The notes: generated by a model from the sequence alone, not told the origin. 64,000 bases of DNA from Rhizobium sp. (GCA_003527225.1 DPXQ01000114.1:1-64000), one strand, 5' to 3'. Positions 8,602 to 16,703 are shown, counted from the first letter of the stretch. Program-made: numbers and translations.

Positions 8602-9066
8602 GTGATCGAGGAAAGCCGGATCGACAGAACCATCATCATCGACGGCATTCCCTTGCCCGACATGCTGGACGAGGAGATGGTGCGCGCCGTCGTGCACGGC
8701 TTCTATGACGAGATCCGCCGCGACGACCTGCTCGGGCCCGTCTTCTCCGGAGCGATTGCCGCCGATGCCTGGCCGAGGCATCTGGAAAAGATGTGCGATT
8801 TCTGGTCGGCGACGCTTTTGCGCACATCACGCTATGAAGGCCGGCCCTTGCCGCCGCATCTGGCGATCCCGGGTCTCGACGAGCGGCATTTCCGCCGCTG
8901 GCTCACCCTGTTTCGCGCCGCCGTGCGGCGGCTCTGTCCGCCCGAGGTCGCCCAACTGTTCATGAGCAGGGCCTTGCGCATCGCACACAGCTTCCGTCTG
9001 GCGATCGCGTTTCACCGCGGCGAAAGCGCACTCCACATTCAGCCGATCGGCGAGGATGCGCTGTGA
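8602..9066 (+). CDS. Group III truncated hemoglobin
   Basis: A 154-residue globin of the TrHb3 class. The GFYDEIRRDDLLGPVF opening and CDFWSATLLRTSRYEGRP match the helix B-E region, and LDERHFRRWLTLF supplies the likely proximal His (H96), followed by FMSRALRIAHSFRLAIAFH. Group III globins, such as Campylobacter Cgb/Ctb relatives, bind O2 and NO and often belong to nitrosative-stress regulons. It starts with GTG at 8602. It lies just downstream of a NsrR-like palindrome and 46 bp upstream of nsrR, supporting a role in NO sensing or detoxification. No flavohemoglobin domain is fused. Confidence 0.85.
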   Translation: MIEESRIDRTIIIDGIPLPDMLDEEMVRAVVHGFYDEIRRDDLLGPVFSGAIAADAWPRHLEKMCDFWSATLLRTSRYEGRPLPPHLAIPGLDERHFRRWLTLFRAAVRRLCPPEVAQLFMSRALRIAHSFRLAIAFHRGESALHIQPIGEDAL

Positions 9067-9112
9067 TTGGGGCGAGAGATGGCGCCCGTGCACCCAGGCA
9101 GGAGGCCCGGCC

Positions 9113-9634
9113 ATGCGCCTGACGAGCTTTTCCGACTATGCCCTGCGCATGCTGATGTTCGCGGCCTCGAGTGGCGGGAAGTCGTTCACGATCGAGTCGG
9201 CATCGCGCTCCTTCGGCGTATCGAGGACCCATCTCAACAAGGTCGCCAACACGCTGACGCGCGGCGGCTTCCTGACCGCAATGCGCGGACGGTCGGGAGG
9301 GCTGTTGCTCGCCCGGCCCGCCGAGACGATCCGCATTGGTGACGTTGTGCGGCTGACGGAGCCGGATTTTGCCGTTGTCGAGTGCTTCGCCACGGGCAAC
9401 CAGTGCGTCCTGACGCGGGCATGCAAGCTTTCGGGTATGCTGGGCGAGGCAATCGGCTCCTTCCTGTCGACCCTGGACCGCTACACGCTCGCCGATATCG
9501 TCCTCGCCCCCTCGGCCTTCGCCGCCATTTTGCCGGATGCGCCGCCGAGGGCGCGCAGGCCTTATCGCCGCAAGACGCAGGCGGCATCCACCGCGAGTGA
9601 TGCCGAGCCGGCATCGCCTGAATCCATGTCCTGA
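9113..9634 (+). CDS. nsrR: Rrf2-family NO-sensing repressor
   Basis: A 173-residue Rrf2 protein (MRLTSFSDYALRMLMF). It has a winged helix at residues 25-65 and three cysteines, C91, C98 and C104 (ECFATGNQCVLTRACKL), as in NsrR, which holds an NO-sensitive Fe-S cluster. Asp8, the fourth cluster ligand known in Streptomyces NsrR, is present. The C91-C98 spacing is two residues longer than in E. coli. The C-terminal tail after residue 145 is basic and disordered. The start at 9113 is chosen by homology; an in-frame ATG lies 57 bp upstream inside the globin gene. Likely autoregulated through the palindrome at 8526-8550. Confidence 0.88.
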   Translation: MRLTSFSDYALRMLMFAASSGGKSFTIESASRSFGVSRTHLNKVANTLTRGGFLTAMRGRSGGLLLARPAETIRIGDVVRLTEPDFAVVECFATGNQCVLTRACKLSGMLGEAIGSFLSTLDRYTLADIVLAPSAFAAILPDAPPRARRPYRRKTQAASTASDAEPASPESMS

Positions 9635-9666
9635 CCCATCCAAGCCCTGACCCGAGGAGAAGAACC

Positions 9667-9807
9667 ATGGTCGAGACCCCGAAGAACGACGCTCCGAAGA
9701 CCCTGACGGCCCAGACGATCGACGGCGGCAGCTCCTTGCTGCCGATGCTGATCGTCGGCCTGATCACGATCACGATCGGCTATGCCGTCATCATGATCTT
9801 CGTCTGA
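9667..9807 (+). CDS. 46-residue single-span membrane microprotein
   Basis: ATG at 9667, with GAGGAGAA 5-12 bp upstream, opens a 46-codon gene: a hydrophilic N-terminus (VETPKNDAPKTLTAQTIDGG) followed by one hydrophobic helix (LLPMLIVGLITITIGYAVIMIFV) reaching the C-terminus. It lies 32 bp after nsrR in the same direction, so it probably belongs to the same transcript. Function unknown; small helices of this sort often stabilise or regulate respiratory or NO-reductase complexes, which is only a suggestion. The good ribosome site and the abrupt hydrophobic block argue that it is a real gene. Confidence 0.65.
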   Translation: MVETPKNDAPKTLTAQTIDGGSSLLPMLIVGLITITIGYAVIMIFV

Positions 9808-9846
9808 TCGCCGGCGTCGGCCGATAGCGTCGGCCCCCCTTCACCC

Positions 9847-9884
9847 GGACCTACGGTCCGACCCTCCCCCTCAAGGGAGAGGGT
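9847..9884. repeat. Tandem hairpins (intergenic repeat, possible terminator)
   Basis: GGACC-TAC-GGTCC (9847-9859) is followed at once by a CCCTC/GAGGG-type hairpin (9861-9884, ACCCTCCCCCT / AGGGAGAGGGT arms). This pattern is widespread in rhizobial intergenic DNA. It separates the nsrR unit from the HdeD-like gene and may end the former transcript, though no T-run follows. Confidence 0.6.
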
Positions 9885-9978
9885 GGCTTCCCGGCTGTCC
9901 TGTTGTCCTTGGCGGTCATGACTTGTTCCCCTTTCGGTGGTATCGTGGATCGCGGTTTCAACAAAGGAGAGTGTTGCC

Positions 9979-10527
9979 ATGATTGACGATATTGGTCCGG
10001 TCCGTTTCTCCGAATTGCGTGCCAAGTGGGGGTGGCTTGTCGCCCTCGGTGTCGTGGTCCTGATTCTCGGCGGTCTTGCCCTCGCCAATCTGTTCCTGGC
10101 GACGGTCGTTTCCGTCTATTACGTCGGCGCGCTCATGCTCGTCGGCGGCGTGCTGCATCTTGTCCATGCTTTCCAGGTCAAGGGCTGGGAGGCCGTCATG
10201 TTCTGGACCATGAGCGGCATCCTCTACACGCTCGCGGGCATCATGACGTTTCAAAATCCGCTTCTGGCCTCGGCCATCCTCACGCTCCTGATCGGCACGG
10301 CCCTGATCGTCGCCGGCATTTTTCGCCTCTGGGTCGCCTTCAAGCTGAAGGATGCGGGCGGTTGGGGCTGGATCGCCTTCAGCGGCCTGATCACCGCGCT
10401 TGCCGGTATCGTCATCGCCCTTGGCTGGCCGGTCAACAGTCTGTGGATCCTCGGCCTTTTCCTGTCCTTGGACCTGATCATCCAGGGCTGGTCCATGGTG
10501 GCCCTTGGCCTCGCGCTTCGCGGATAG
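9979..10527 (+). CDS. HdeD-family (DUF308) membrane protein
   Basis: A 182-residue protein with six hydrophobic helices arranged as three pairs, typical of HdeD/DUF308. Motifs are WGWLVALGVVVLILGGLALAN, VGGVLHLVHAFQVKGWE and FWTMSGILYTLAGI. E. coli HdeD is linked with acid resistance at high cell density, but most members have no known role. The ATG at 9979 is preferred because AAAGGAGAG lies 6-8 bp upstream. It seems monocistronic, between two intergenic regions. Confidence 0.85.
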   Translation: MIDDIGPVRFSELRAKWGWLVALGVVVLILGGLALANLFLATVVSVYYVGALMLVGGVLHLVHAFQVKGWEAVMFWTMSGILYTLAGIMTFQNPLLASAILTLLIGTALIVAGIFRLWVAFKLKDAGGWGWIAFSGLITALAGIVIALGWPVNSLWILGLFLSLDLIIQGWSMVALGLALRG

Positions 10528-10655
10528 GCGCGCGCTTGCACCAGCGCCCTGTCATAGAAGTTTCATTCAGGCTTCATGTTTGAGAAAGGTTTTCTTGAAC
10601 AATTGCTCCGAGGCTGAAGCCGTAAAATAACAAGGTTTTACTCGGAGAAAAAATT

Positions 10656-12461
10656 ATGGTCACGGGCGTTGCGGCGGAGGCAGGCGTGGTGCGCCGCTTC
10701 GCCAAGGATCAACTTTTAACGCTTGCCAAACTTGTTGTAGAAAATGCCTTGCAGCCGATCGTCGAGGTCGGAACCGGCGAAGTCTTCGGTTACGAATCCC
10801 TGATGCGCGGCCATGAACGCATCGGTTTCGAAACGCCGCTGGAGATCCTCGATCAGGCCGAGACCTCGGGGGAGCTTCTGGCCCTTGAGCAGATGGTGGC
10901 GAGCCGAGCCCTGGCGAAATTCTCTGCGCTGCCCGACTTTTCCGGTAACACGCTGTTCCTGAACCTCGACGGGCGCCTCATCCCGCATGGCGACCAGCTT
11001 GTCGACAGCCTGCTTGAGCATCTTCGCAAGGCCAATATCCCGCCGTCCTCGATCTGCTTCGAGCTCTCCGAGCGCTTCGACAATACCCGTTTTCCGCAAT
11101 TCCCGGATCTCGTCGCCCGCATGCGCAAATCCGGCTTCAAGCTGGCGGTCGACGATTTCGGCGTCGGGCACGGCGAGATGAAATTGCTCTGCGATTTCCC
11201 GATCGACTATGTCAAGATCGACCGCCACTTCATCGCCAGCATCGATGAGAACCCGCGCAAGCGCCATCTGGTCAAGAATATCGTCAATTTCTCCCATGTG
11301 CTCGGCGTCAGGGTCATCGCCGAGGGCATCGAGACCGAGGGCGAATTCCTCGCCTGCCGCGAGTTCGGAGTCGATCTCGTTCAGGGCTGGTATATTGCCC
11401 GCCCGACGACCTTCCTTACCGAACTGAAGCCTTCGTTCCACCATTTGCAGGACGTCGGCAAGGTCAAGCGCAGCACGCAATCCCTCGACGAGATCCTCAT
11501 CCGCAAGCAGATCGAGCATCTGCCGACGGTATTCGAACACGAGAGCATCGACAGTATCTTCGATCTTTTCCGCCGCAATCCGCGGCAGTCATTCTTCCCC
11601 GTTCTCAATGCCAACGGAGAGCCGCGCGGGATCATCAACGAGTTCCATCTGAAGGAATACATCTACCAGCCCTTCGGCCGCGACCTCTTGAAGAACAAGG
11701 TTTATGAGCGGTCCATCTCCCATTTCGTCGAGCGCGCGCCGATCGTCGGCCTTGACGCCGATGCCGAGCGGCTGATGACCATCTTCGCGAATATGGAAGG
11801 CAGCGATTGCGTTATCCTGACGGAAAACATGCGCTATGCCGGCGTCGTCTCCGCCGCCTCGCTGATCCGCGTCATCAACGAGAAGCAGCTGAAGATCGCC
11901 CAGGACCAGAACCCGCTCACCAGCCTGCCCGGAAACCGCGCCGTCCGCGACTTCATGCAGGATATGGGCCGCGACGGCGATGACGACCGCTATTTCTGCT
12001 ATTGCGACTTCGACAATTTCAAGCCGTTCAACGATCACTACGGCTTCCATGCCGGCGACCATGCGATCACCCTCTTTGCCGCGCTGCTGAGGCGCTATTT
12101 CTTCTCCGAAGGGGATTTCCTCGGCCATGTCGGCGGCGACGATTTCTTCATCGGCGTGCGCGACTGGACGCGCGAGGAACTGACCGAAATCCTCGACCGC
12201 CTCCTCTCCGATTTCCATGCCGATGTCGTCGAGCTCTATTCCGCCGAGGATCGGGCGGCCGGGCGGATACGCGGCCAGGACCGGCAGGGCAGGGAGCGGG
12301 ACTTCCCGCTGATGCGCTGCTCGATCGGCGTGCTGGAACTGCCGAGCGGTCTGGTGATCGACGATATCAACCGCGTCAGCGCCGAAATCGCCGAAATCAA
12401 GAAGAACGCCAAGGAGAGCGACAGCGGCCTGGTGATCCGGCCGTTCGGGGAACTGGGGTAG
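10656..12461 (+). CDS. EAL-CBS-GGDEF cyclic-di-GMP protein
   Basis: A 601-residue soluble protein without membrane spans. An N-terminal EAL domain (residues about 20-270) has ESLMRG in place of EALVR, then NLDGR, ELSER, DDFGVGHGEMKLL and DYVKIDRHF, AEGIE and QGWY. Most metal ligands are kept, so phosphodiesterase activity is plausible. A CBS pair follows (about 280-410), then a GGDEF domain (about 415-600) opening with NPLTSLPGN and with active-site loop GGDDF instead of GGDEF. This order is found in proteins in which CBS domains sense nucleotides. The gene stands alone, with AGGT/GGAG-like bases ahead of the ATG. Confidence 0.92.
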   Translation: MVTGVAAEAGVVRRFAKDQLLTLAKLVVENALQPIVEVGTGEVFGYESLMRGHERIGFETPLEILDQAETSGELLALEQMVASRALAKFSALPDFSGNTLFLNLDGRLIPHGDQLVDSLLEHLRKANIPPSSICFELSERFDNTRFPQFPDLVARMRKSGFKLAVDDFGVGHGEMKLLCDFPIDYVKIDRHFIASIDENPRKRHLVKNIVNFSHVLGVRVIAEGIETEGEFLACREFGVDLVQGWYIARPTTFLTELKPSFHHLQDVGKVKRSTQSLDEILIRKQIEHLPTVFEHESIDSIFDLFRRNPRQSFFPVLNANGEPRGIINEFHLKEYIYQPFGRDLLKNKVYERSISHFVERAPIVGLDADAERLMTIFANMEGSDCVILTENMRYAGVVSAASLIRVINEKQLKIAQDQNPLTSLPGNRAVRDFMQDMGRDGDDDRYFCYCDFDNFKPFNDHYGFHAGDHAITLFAALLRRYFFSEGDFLGHVGGDDFFIGVRDWTREELTEILDRLLSDFHADVVELYSAEDRAAGRIRGQDRQGRERDFPLMRCSIGVLELPSGLVIDDINRVSAEIAEIKKNAKESDSGLVIRPFGELG

Positions 12462-12623
12462 GAAAGGGTTTTCTTGTCCTGCTCCGGGTCGTGCCTGTAA
12501 GCGAAACAAGGCCCCCATCGGGCAATCTCACCGGACCGGCGGACTGCACAGGTTACCGTGGAGCCGACGCCCCGGGAGCAACCTGAGCGACTATCCGGCG
12601 AGGCTGTCCTGTCGGGGGAGGGC

Positions 12624-13271
12624 TTAGTGCGTGATTGCCGTTACCAGCCAGTCGTCGTCGGTGAGCGGGGCCAGCATCGCACGCGCATCATAGAGCGCAT
12701 TGCTTTCGTCTAGCCGGAGCCATGCCTCCCGCGCCGCCTCATCGGCGTCCGGGGGTATGCCCAGGGCAAGTTGCTCGAGGCGAGCGCTTAGCGTCCGCGC
12801 CATGCGCCCGGGGGTCCAGCCTCCGGTGTGCTTGAACCCTCCTTGCTCGAGCCGGCGGGCAGATACGGTATAGCCTCGCAGCATTGTCTCGATCGGTTGC
12901 CCCCGGACCAGAAGATCGATCTCCTCATCCGACCAGCCGAGTGCTGGCAGTTGGTTCGCCAGGAGATCGTGGTTGGTGTCACCGCTTGCGCTCAAGCCCG
13001 GCAGCGGGATGAAGCTGTGGGCAAGCACCGTCAGGGCAGCGAGCCCCGGGCTGATGAATTCCGGCTGCAGCCAGGATGATACGGCGCCGTCCGGGGCGAG
13101 GTGGAAGGCCGTTTGAACATCTTCACGTTCCGCCAGTGACGCGTAGCCGGCAAGCGCCACGGCCGAAAGCCTCGCTTGGTCGCCCGCGTCCCATGCGGCC
13201 AGGAGGTTCGAAATCTCCCGCTCGAACTCACGAGTAACAGGACAACGAAAGGCGTGATGCAGTACTGCCAT
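12624..13271 (-). CDS. Hypothetical protein, 215 residues
   Basis: No family recognised. The protein is acidic, mainly helical and rich in Leu/Ala, with no signal peptide or membrane span. It reads as tandem helices (FEREISNLLAAWDAGDQARL, EEIDLLVRGQPIETMLRGY, GRMARTLSARLEQLALGI) and ends in DDDWLVTAITH. The start at 13271 (MAVLHHAF) is preferred over 13328 because GGGAGAG stands 7-8 bp before it. It is the last gene of the co-directional cluster led by the XRE regulator at 16.7 kb, 92 bp after the secreted protein, and may be a cytoplasmic partner for it. Confidence 0.65.
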   Translation of the reverse strand: MAVLHHAFRCPVTREFEREISNLLAAWDAGDQARLSAVALAGYASLAEREDVQTAFHLAPDGAVSSWLQPEFISPGLAALTVLAHSFIPLPGLSASGDTNHDLLANQLPALGWSDEEIDLLVRGQPIETMLRGYTVSARRLEQGGFKHTGGWTPGRMARTLSARLEQLALGIPPDADEAAREAWLRLDESNALYDARAMLAPLTDDDWLVTAITH

Positions 13272-13363
13272 GTCGAGCTCTCCCTCGAAAGGCCGCCGGA
13301 CTGCGGGTCCGGCGGCGAAGCCATTCAATCATAAGCTTTAGCGCCTTCTCAACTAACGGTCCA

Positions 13364-13906
13364 TCAGGGCCCGCAATTGCCCAGAGTGCCGTTGATGATG
13401 GTCACGCCTGAACCCCCGGTCGTTGCGAGAGCGTTGAAGCCGATCGAGGCTACCCGGCTCGCCGCCGCGTTCGTACCTGTCGTCGAGATCTGCGGCCTTG
13501 CAATGCTCCAGTGGCCTGGCGGATTGTTGTCGAAGACGATGGTCCAGGGGAAGGGCTGGGGCTGATCGGCCGGATTGGCGACGAACGCGATACCCGCATT
13601 TCCCACCGTATCGTGATCGTTCGGCTGCGGATTGTTGGTGTTGGGTAGATCGACCCTGACGAAGCATTGAGCCGCCGGGAACCCCGCGCGCGCCGCTACG
13701 TCGTTTGCAAAATAGAAGAATGACAGGGTCGGGGGATTGCCGCTCACGCCAAAGTTCGCGGGGCCCCAGGCGACGACGCCCGTCACCGCGTTGGCCGTGA
13801 CGCTGCGGTAGACGGAGTATGCATGCGCCGGGCCGACGAGGCCGAGCGCAGCAACGGTGGTAAGCATGGCCGCAAGGATGCGGTAACGTGGTTTGCTGGT
13901 TTTCAT
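13364..13906 (-). CDS. Secreted hypothetical protein
   Basis: A 180-residue protein with a typical Sec signal peptide: basic start (KTSKPRYR), hydrophobic core (ILAAMLTTVAALGLVG) and a likely cut after PAHA (residue 29). The mature part is rich in Asn, Thr, Gly and Pro with short beta-strand patterns (TGVVAWGPANFG, PTLSFFYFAND, WTIVFDNNPPGHW) and has only two cysteines, one near each end, which could form a disulfide. No family recognised. The ribosome site is good (GGAAAG). It lies in the 12.6-16.7 kb cluster after a 353-bp gap, and its Asn/Gly-rich strand style resembles the other proteins there. Confidence 0.7.
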   Translation of the reverse strand: MKTSKPRYRILAAMLTTVAALGLVGPAHAYSVYRSVTANAVTGVVAWGPANFGVSGNPPTLSFFYFANDVAARAGFPAAQCFVRVDLPNTNNPQPNDHDTVGNAGIAFVANPADQPQPFPWTIVFDNNPPGHWSIARPQISTTGTNAAASRVASIGFNALATTGGSGVTIINGTLGNCGP

Positions 13907-14259
13907 GACGAACTTTCCTTTTCACAATAGAGGGGTGAACGTTCCTCGCGCCATGCGGGGAGCGCTGCCCGGCGACACATGTCGCCGAACCCGGTAAGGC
14001 GGTGAGCGAAGTTGCTTCAACCGCGGTGTCTGTGAGGCGTTGGGGGAGCGTGCTCAGTTCGCTCCCGGCATTCAGTCAAAGGGCGGTTTGGCGCTCTGCA
14101 CCGTAGTCCGCCGCGTAGAGTGCAAGACTGCTCTGCGGTCTTGCGTCATGGATGCAGGTGAGGCTGTGCACTGGCATTGCAGGTCTCCTGCAGTCCTGGA
14201 AGAATGGGACGGCGGCTAGCCCGGTCGCCATCGACGTCTTCGGGTGCGGCGAAAACCCG
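13907..14259. other. 353-bp gap inside the 12.6-16.7 kb cluster
   Basis: No convincing gene on either strand. The frames open here have poor codon patterns and no ribosome sites. The half next to 13907 on the minus strand is the likely leader and promoter of the secreted-protein gene. A short self-complementary stretch around 14177-14203 (GCAGGTCTCCTGC) could form a hairpin downstream of the 93-residue gene. Confidence 0.5.
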
Positions 14260-14541
14260 TCACGGCACCTTTGCAAACGCGGCAATCCCGAAGGCGAGGC
14301 CCTCGCCGGTGTTGATGGTGAGTGTGCCGCCATTTGCGCCGACCCAGCCGGCTTCGATATTCAATACCGCGGAGCTGATCCGAACGGTGTTGGCGGATGT
14401 CGAGGATTCCACCGTACCGGAGTAGCTCGGATGAGAGTGACTTCCCTCGGGATAAGTGAAAACAACCGTGCAGGACTTGTTGAGTATGTCCGACCCCTGC
14501 GGGATGTTGGCGGTGAGCGTGATGTCATAGTAAGTAGCCAT
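14260..14541 (-). CDS. Hypothetical beta-rich protein, 93 residues
   Basis: Starts MATYYDITLTANIPQG and reads as alternating strands rich in Thr, Ser and Gly (CTVVFTYPEGSHSHPSYSG, ANTVRISSAVLNIEAG, GTLTINTGEGLAFGIAAF). There is no signal peptide or transmembrane helix. It has CGGAGAT as ribosome site 6-8 bp before the ATG. Not recognised, and not a paralog of its two upstream neighbours, though of the same compositional type. It is co-directional with them, 99 bp downstream. Confidence 0.65.
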   Translation of the reverse strand: MATYYDITLTANIPQGSDILNKSCTVVFTYPEGSHSHPSYSGTVESSTSANTVRISSAVLNIEAGWVGANGGTLTINTGEGLAFGIAAFAKVP

Positions 14542-14640
14542 GATAGATCTCCGATATTGTGTTGATGCGGCCTTTGCCGGCGCGCTTCAGATCCGATTTT
14601 GACTTTCGAAGAGACAAGTTGAATTTGACTAAGGCATCCT

Positions 14641-15357
14641 TCAGCTCCCTTTTGTTGTGAATGAACCATCGCTGTTGTACTGGACGCTTATCGTCCGGTA
14701 TCCGCGTGTGAAATCGCATAGGGCGGCTTGCGCGGTCCCATAGGTGATGACCTGTCCGACTGGAACACTCCCGACCTTCACGTAATAGGTCGCCACTGGC
14801 GCGCAGTAGACTTGGCTGCTGGGAAGCGGCGTAATGAAGCTCGATAGAGTTATGCTTCCGTCCTGATTGATGGCCGCGCAGCCGCAATAGAGTTCCGGCA
14901 GGGGCGTGGGTGAATAGGATGGGATCTGTACGCCAAAAGAGCCTGCGCCGAGGCCTTGCTGATAGTGTGCCGCAGACAGTCCCAGCGGAAACACCGCCAG
15001 CTCGGAAAAGTTGTTGACGGATTCGCCTGGCGTCGACGTCGTCAGGTCGATCGGCTGTACGGCAGATGCTTCACTGACTGCGTTTGCTGCATTGGCCAGA
15101 GAGATGCTGGCATTGAATGTTGCTAGCGTTGAGGATGCGATGTTGCTTTTCGCCCCGACATAATTCTGCATGTCGAAGCTGAAATCCAGTTGAGCGCCGG
15201 AACTGGCATTGGGTGCCAGGGGTCCAGATGCCAGGCAACTGGATACAATGCTGGGTGTCACCCCGGAATTGGTGAACGTCGCCTGCTTCTGGAAGGCATA
15301 GAAGGACATGTTCTGTCCGGACATGTTCTTGATGATGATTTGATACTGCGAACTCAT
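14641..15357 (-). CDS. Beta-rich protein, paralog of the gene at 15472-16137
   Basis: A 238-residue protein without signal peptide or membrane span. It shares an ordered set of motifs with its neighbour: FYAFQ (19-23), QNYVG (64-68), QPIDL (101-105), FPLGL (123-127), FGVQIPSYSP (141-150), GSITLSSF (167-174), YYVKVG (191-196) and the closing block ALCDFTRGYRTISVQYNSDG (212-231). Serine, Asn, Ala and Gly dominate, suggesting a beta-sandwich or a jelly-roll-like fold. Cysteines 158, 160, 185 and 214 are unusual for a cytoplasmic protein of this make-up. No known family identified; a toxin, adhesin or coat-like role is conceivable but unsupported. Confidence 0.7.
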   Translation of the reverse strand: MSSQYQIIIKNMSGQNMSFYAFQKQATFTNSGVTPSIVSSCLASGPLAPNASSGAQLDFSFDMQNYVGAKSNIASSTLATFNASISLANAANAVSEASAVQPIDLTTSTPGESVNNFSELAVFPLGLSAAHYQQGLGAGSFGVQIPSYSPTPLPELYCGCAAINQDGSITLSSFITPLPSSQVYCAPVATYYVKVGSVPVGQVITYGTAQAALCDFTRGYRTISVQYNSDGSFTTKGS

Positions 15358-15471
15358 CTCGTTCTACCTTCCAGCTGTCCCGTCACTTCTGGGCAGGTCG
15401 AGGTCATCGTGTGAGCAGGTCAGGTACGAATGACCTGCTCACACTTTCGCTTCGAAACCAGATCAACGGGC

Positions 15472-16137
15472 CTATTGAATGATCTGTGTTCCCCATGACC
15501 CATCGGCGTTGAGCGTGACATTGATGACCGAATGACCGCCGGTGAAATCGCAAACCGCGGCATTGACGCTGGATTGCGTGAAGTTCATCACCGTGCCGGG
15601 CGTGTATGCGCCCGTCTGCACGTAGTATTTCAGGATCGGCTGGCAGTCCGTGTTGTTGCTGGGGTTCGCCACCACGAAGTTCGACAGCACGATGCCGCCA
15701 TTCACCTCGACAGCCGAGCCGACGTTGTAGACGGCGGGCGGAGCATAGGTCGGGGTGGTAATGCGGAACGCTCCCGGCTGCACGCCAGTGCCGACTGTCG
15801 GCTGTGTCAATCCCAGCGGGCTGACGGAAGCCGTGGTCCAGTCGTTTGCGGTGCCTGAAGCAGGCGCCAGATCGATGGCCCGGCTAGCCGACGAGTAACC
15901 GGACGACTGGCCAACCTGTGGGGTGCTGTGTGCCTGCTGAATGCCGGCATAATATTGCAGGTTGACCTGGAAAGTCAGAGTTGAGCCCGTGTCGCCATAG
16001 TTTCCCAAGCTCTGCGAGTAGAGGCTGTTGCTGTATACAGGACCTCCGCCCGAGTATACTGCGGGCTGCTGGAAGAAATAAAACCCTTGAGTAGCGCTCT
16101 CGAGGTTTGTGACATTGATCGTCAGAAGTGTTGACAT
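15472..16137 (-). CDS. Beta-rich protein, paralog of the gene at 14641-15357
   Basis: A 221-residue protein starting MSTLLTINVTNLE, chosen over the ATG at 16185 because GGAGAAA stands about 8 bp upstream. It opens with FYFFQ (19-23) and carries QYYAG (61-65), RAIDL (86-90), SPLGL (106-110), FRITTPTYAP (124-133), GGIVLSNF (147-154), YYVQTG (171-176) and VCDFTGGHSVINVTLNADG (195-213). Two cysteines, C165 and C196, line up with C185 and C214 of the paralog, pointing to a conserved pair. First gene after the XRE regulator, 185 bp downstream. Function unknown; A+T content is higher than in the flanking housekeeping genes, hinting at transfer. Confidence 0.7.
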   Translation of the reverse strand: MSTLLTINVTNLESATQGFYFFQQPAVYSGGGPVYSNSLYSQSLGNYGDTGSTLTFQVNLQYYAGIQQAHSTPQVGQSSGYSSASRAIDLAPASGTANDWTTASVSPLGLTQPTVGTGVQPGAFRITTPTYAPPAVYNVGSAVEVNGGIVLSNFVVANPSNNTDCQPILKYYVQTGAYTPGTVMNFTQSSVNAAVCDFTGGHSVINVTLNADGSWGTQIIQ

Positions 16138-16322
16138 GACAATTTCTCCGTTAACTGGGTTGATTGAGGGATTTAGATTATTCAATCACCATAAGTGCTG
16201 TCGGAAGTCTGCCGATTTGCATCTATCATCTGCATGTCCCTCGGAAGAAATGGTGCCCTACTTTTGAAGGAAGCGCCATCTCAAGTTGTTTACCAGCGGT
16301 AGATTCAACCGCGTAATTTTAC

Positions 16323-16703
16323 CTATGGTTGAGTTGCCTGCGATTGCTCGGATATCGGGATTTTCGGTATCTCGCTGACCAGGCGGATGAGGAGCTCGCT
16401 AATCCGTGCCGGTCGATCTCGAAGCCTTCCGATTAGATCGAGTTCAAGCTCGCTCAATTGATTTGGCTGCAGCCAATCCGGCCCGTTCCGGCCCATCAGG
16501 AGCCAGTCCAGCGAAATATCGAGCAGCACGGCAAGGTTGCAGGCATGGTCGACGGACATGGCGTGTCCCTGTGTCCATTTCGTTATTGCGGCCGGTGAAA
16601 TATCAAGTTCGGCTGCGAGCGCCGTCGCCTTGCGATGGCCCCGCGTCATCATCGCCTGCCTGAGCCGAGTACCGCGCTCTCTATCGATCTGTTGGCTATT
16701 CAT
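16323..16703 (-). CDS. XRE-family transcriptional regulator
   Basis: A 126-residue Cro/CI-like protein. The helix-turn-helix lies at about residues 27-75 (TALAAELDISPAAITKWTQG, then ACNLAVLLDISLDWLLMG), and the C-terminal part (LSELELDLIGRLRD...ISELLIRLVSEIPK) is an amphipathic helical tail suited to dimerisation. There is no peptidase domain. The ribosome site AGAGGAG is strong. It is the first gene of a minus-strand series running to 12.6 kb, so it probably governs the paralogous beta-rich genes. A phage or mobile-element origin is possible. Confidence 0.85.
   Translation of the reverse strand: MNSQQIDRERGTRLRQAMMTRGHRKATALAAELDISPAAITKWTQGHAMSVDHACNLAVLLDISLDWLLMGRNGPDWLQPNQLSELELDLIGRLRDRPARISELLIRLVSEIPKIPISEQSQATQP

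Noticed and set aside
14076..14333. An 85-codon minus-strand frame in the cluster gap
   Set aside because: It overlaps the 93-residue gene in another frame, is Pro/Arg/Ser-rich and has no ribosome site.
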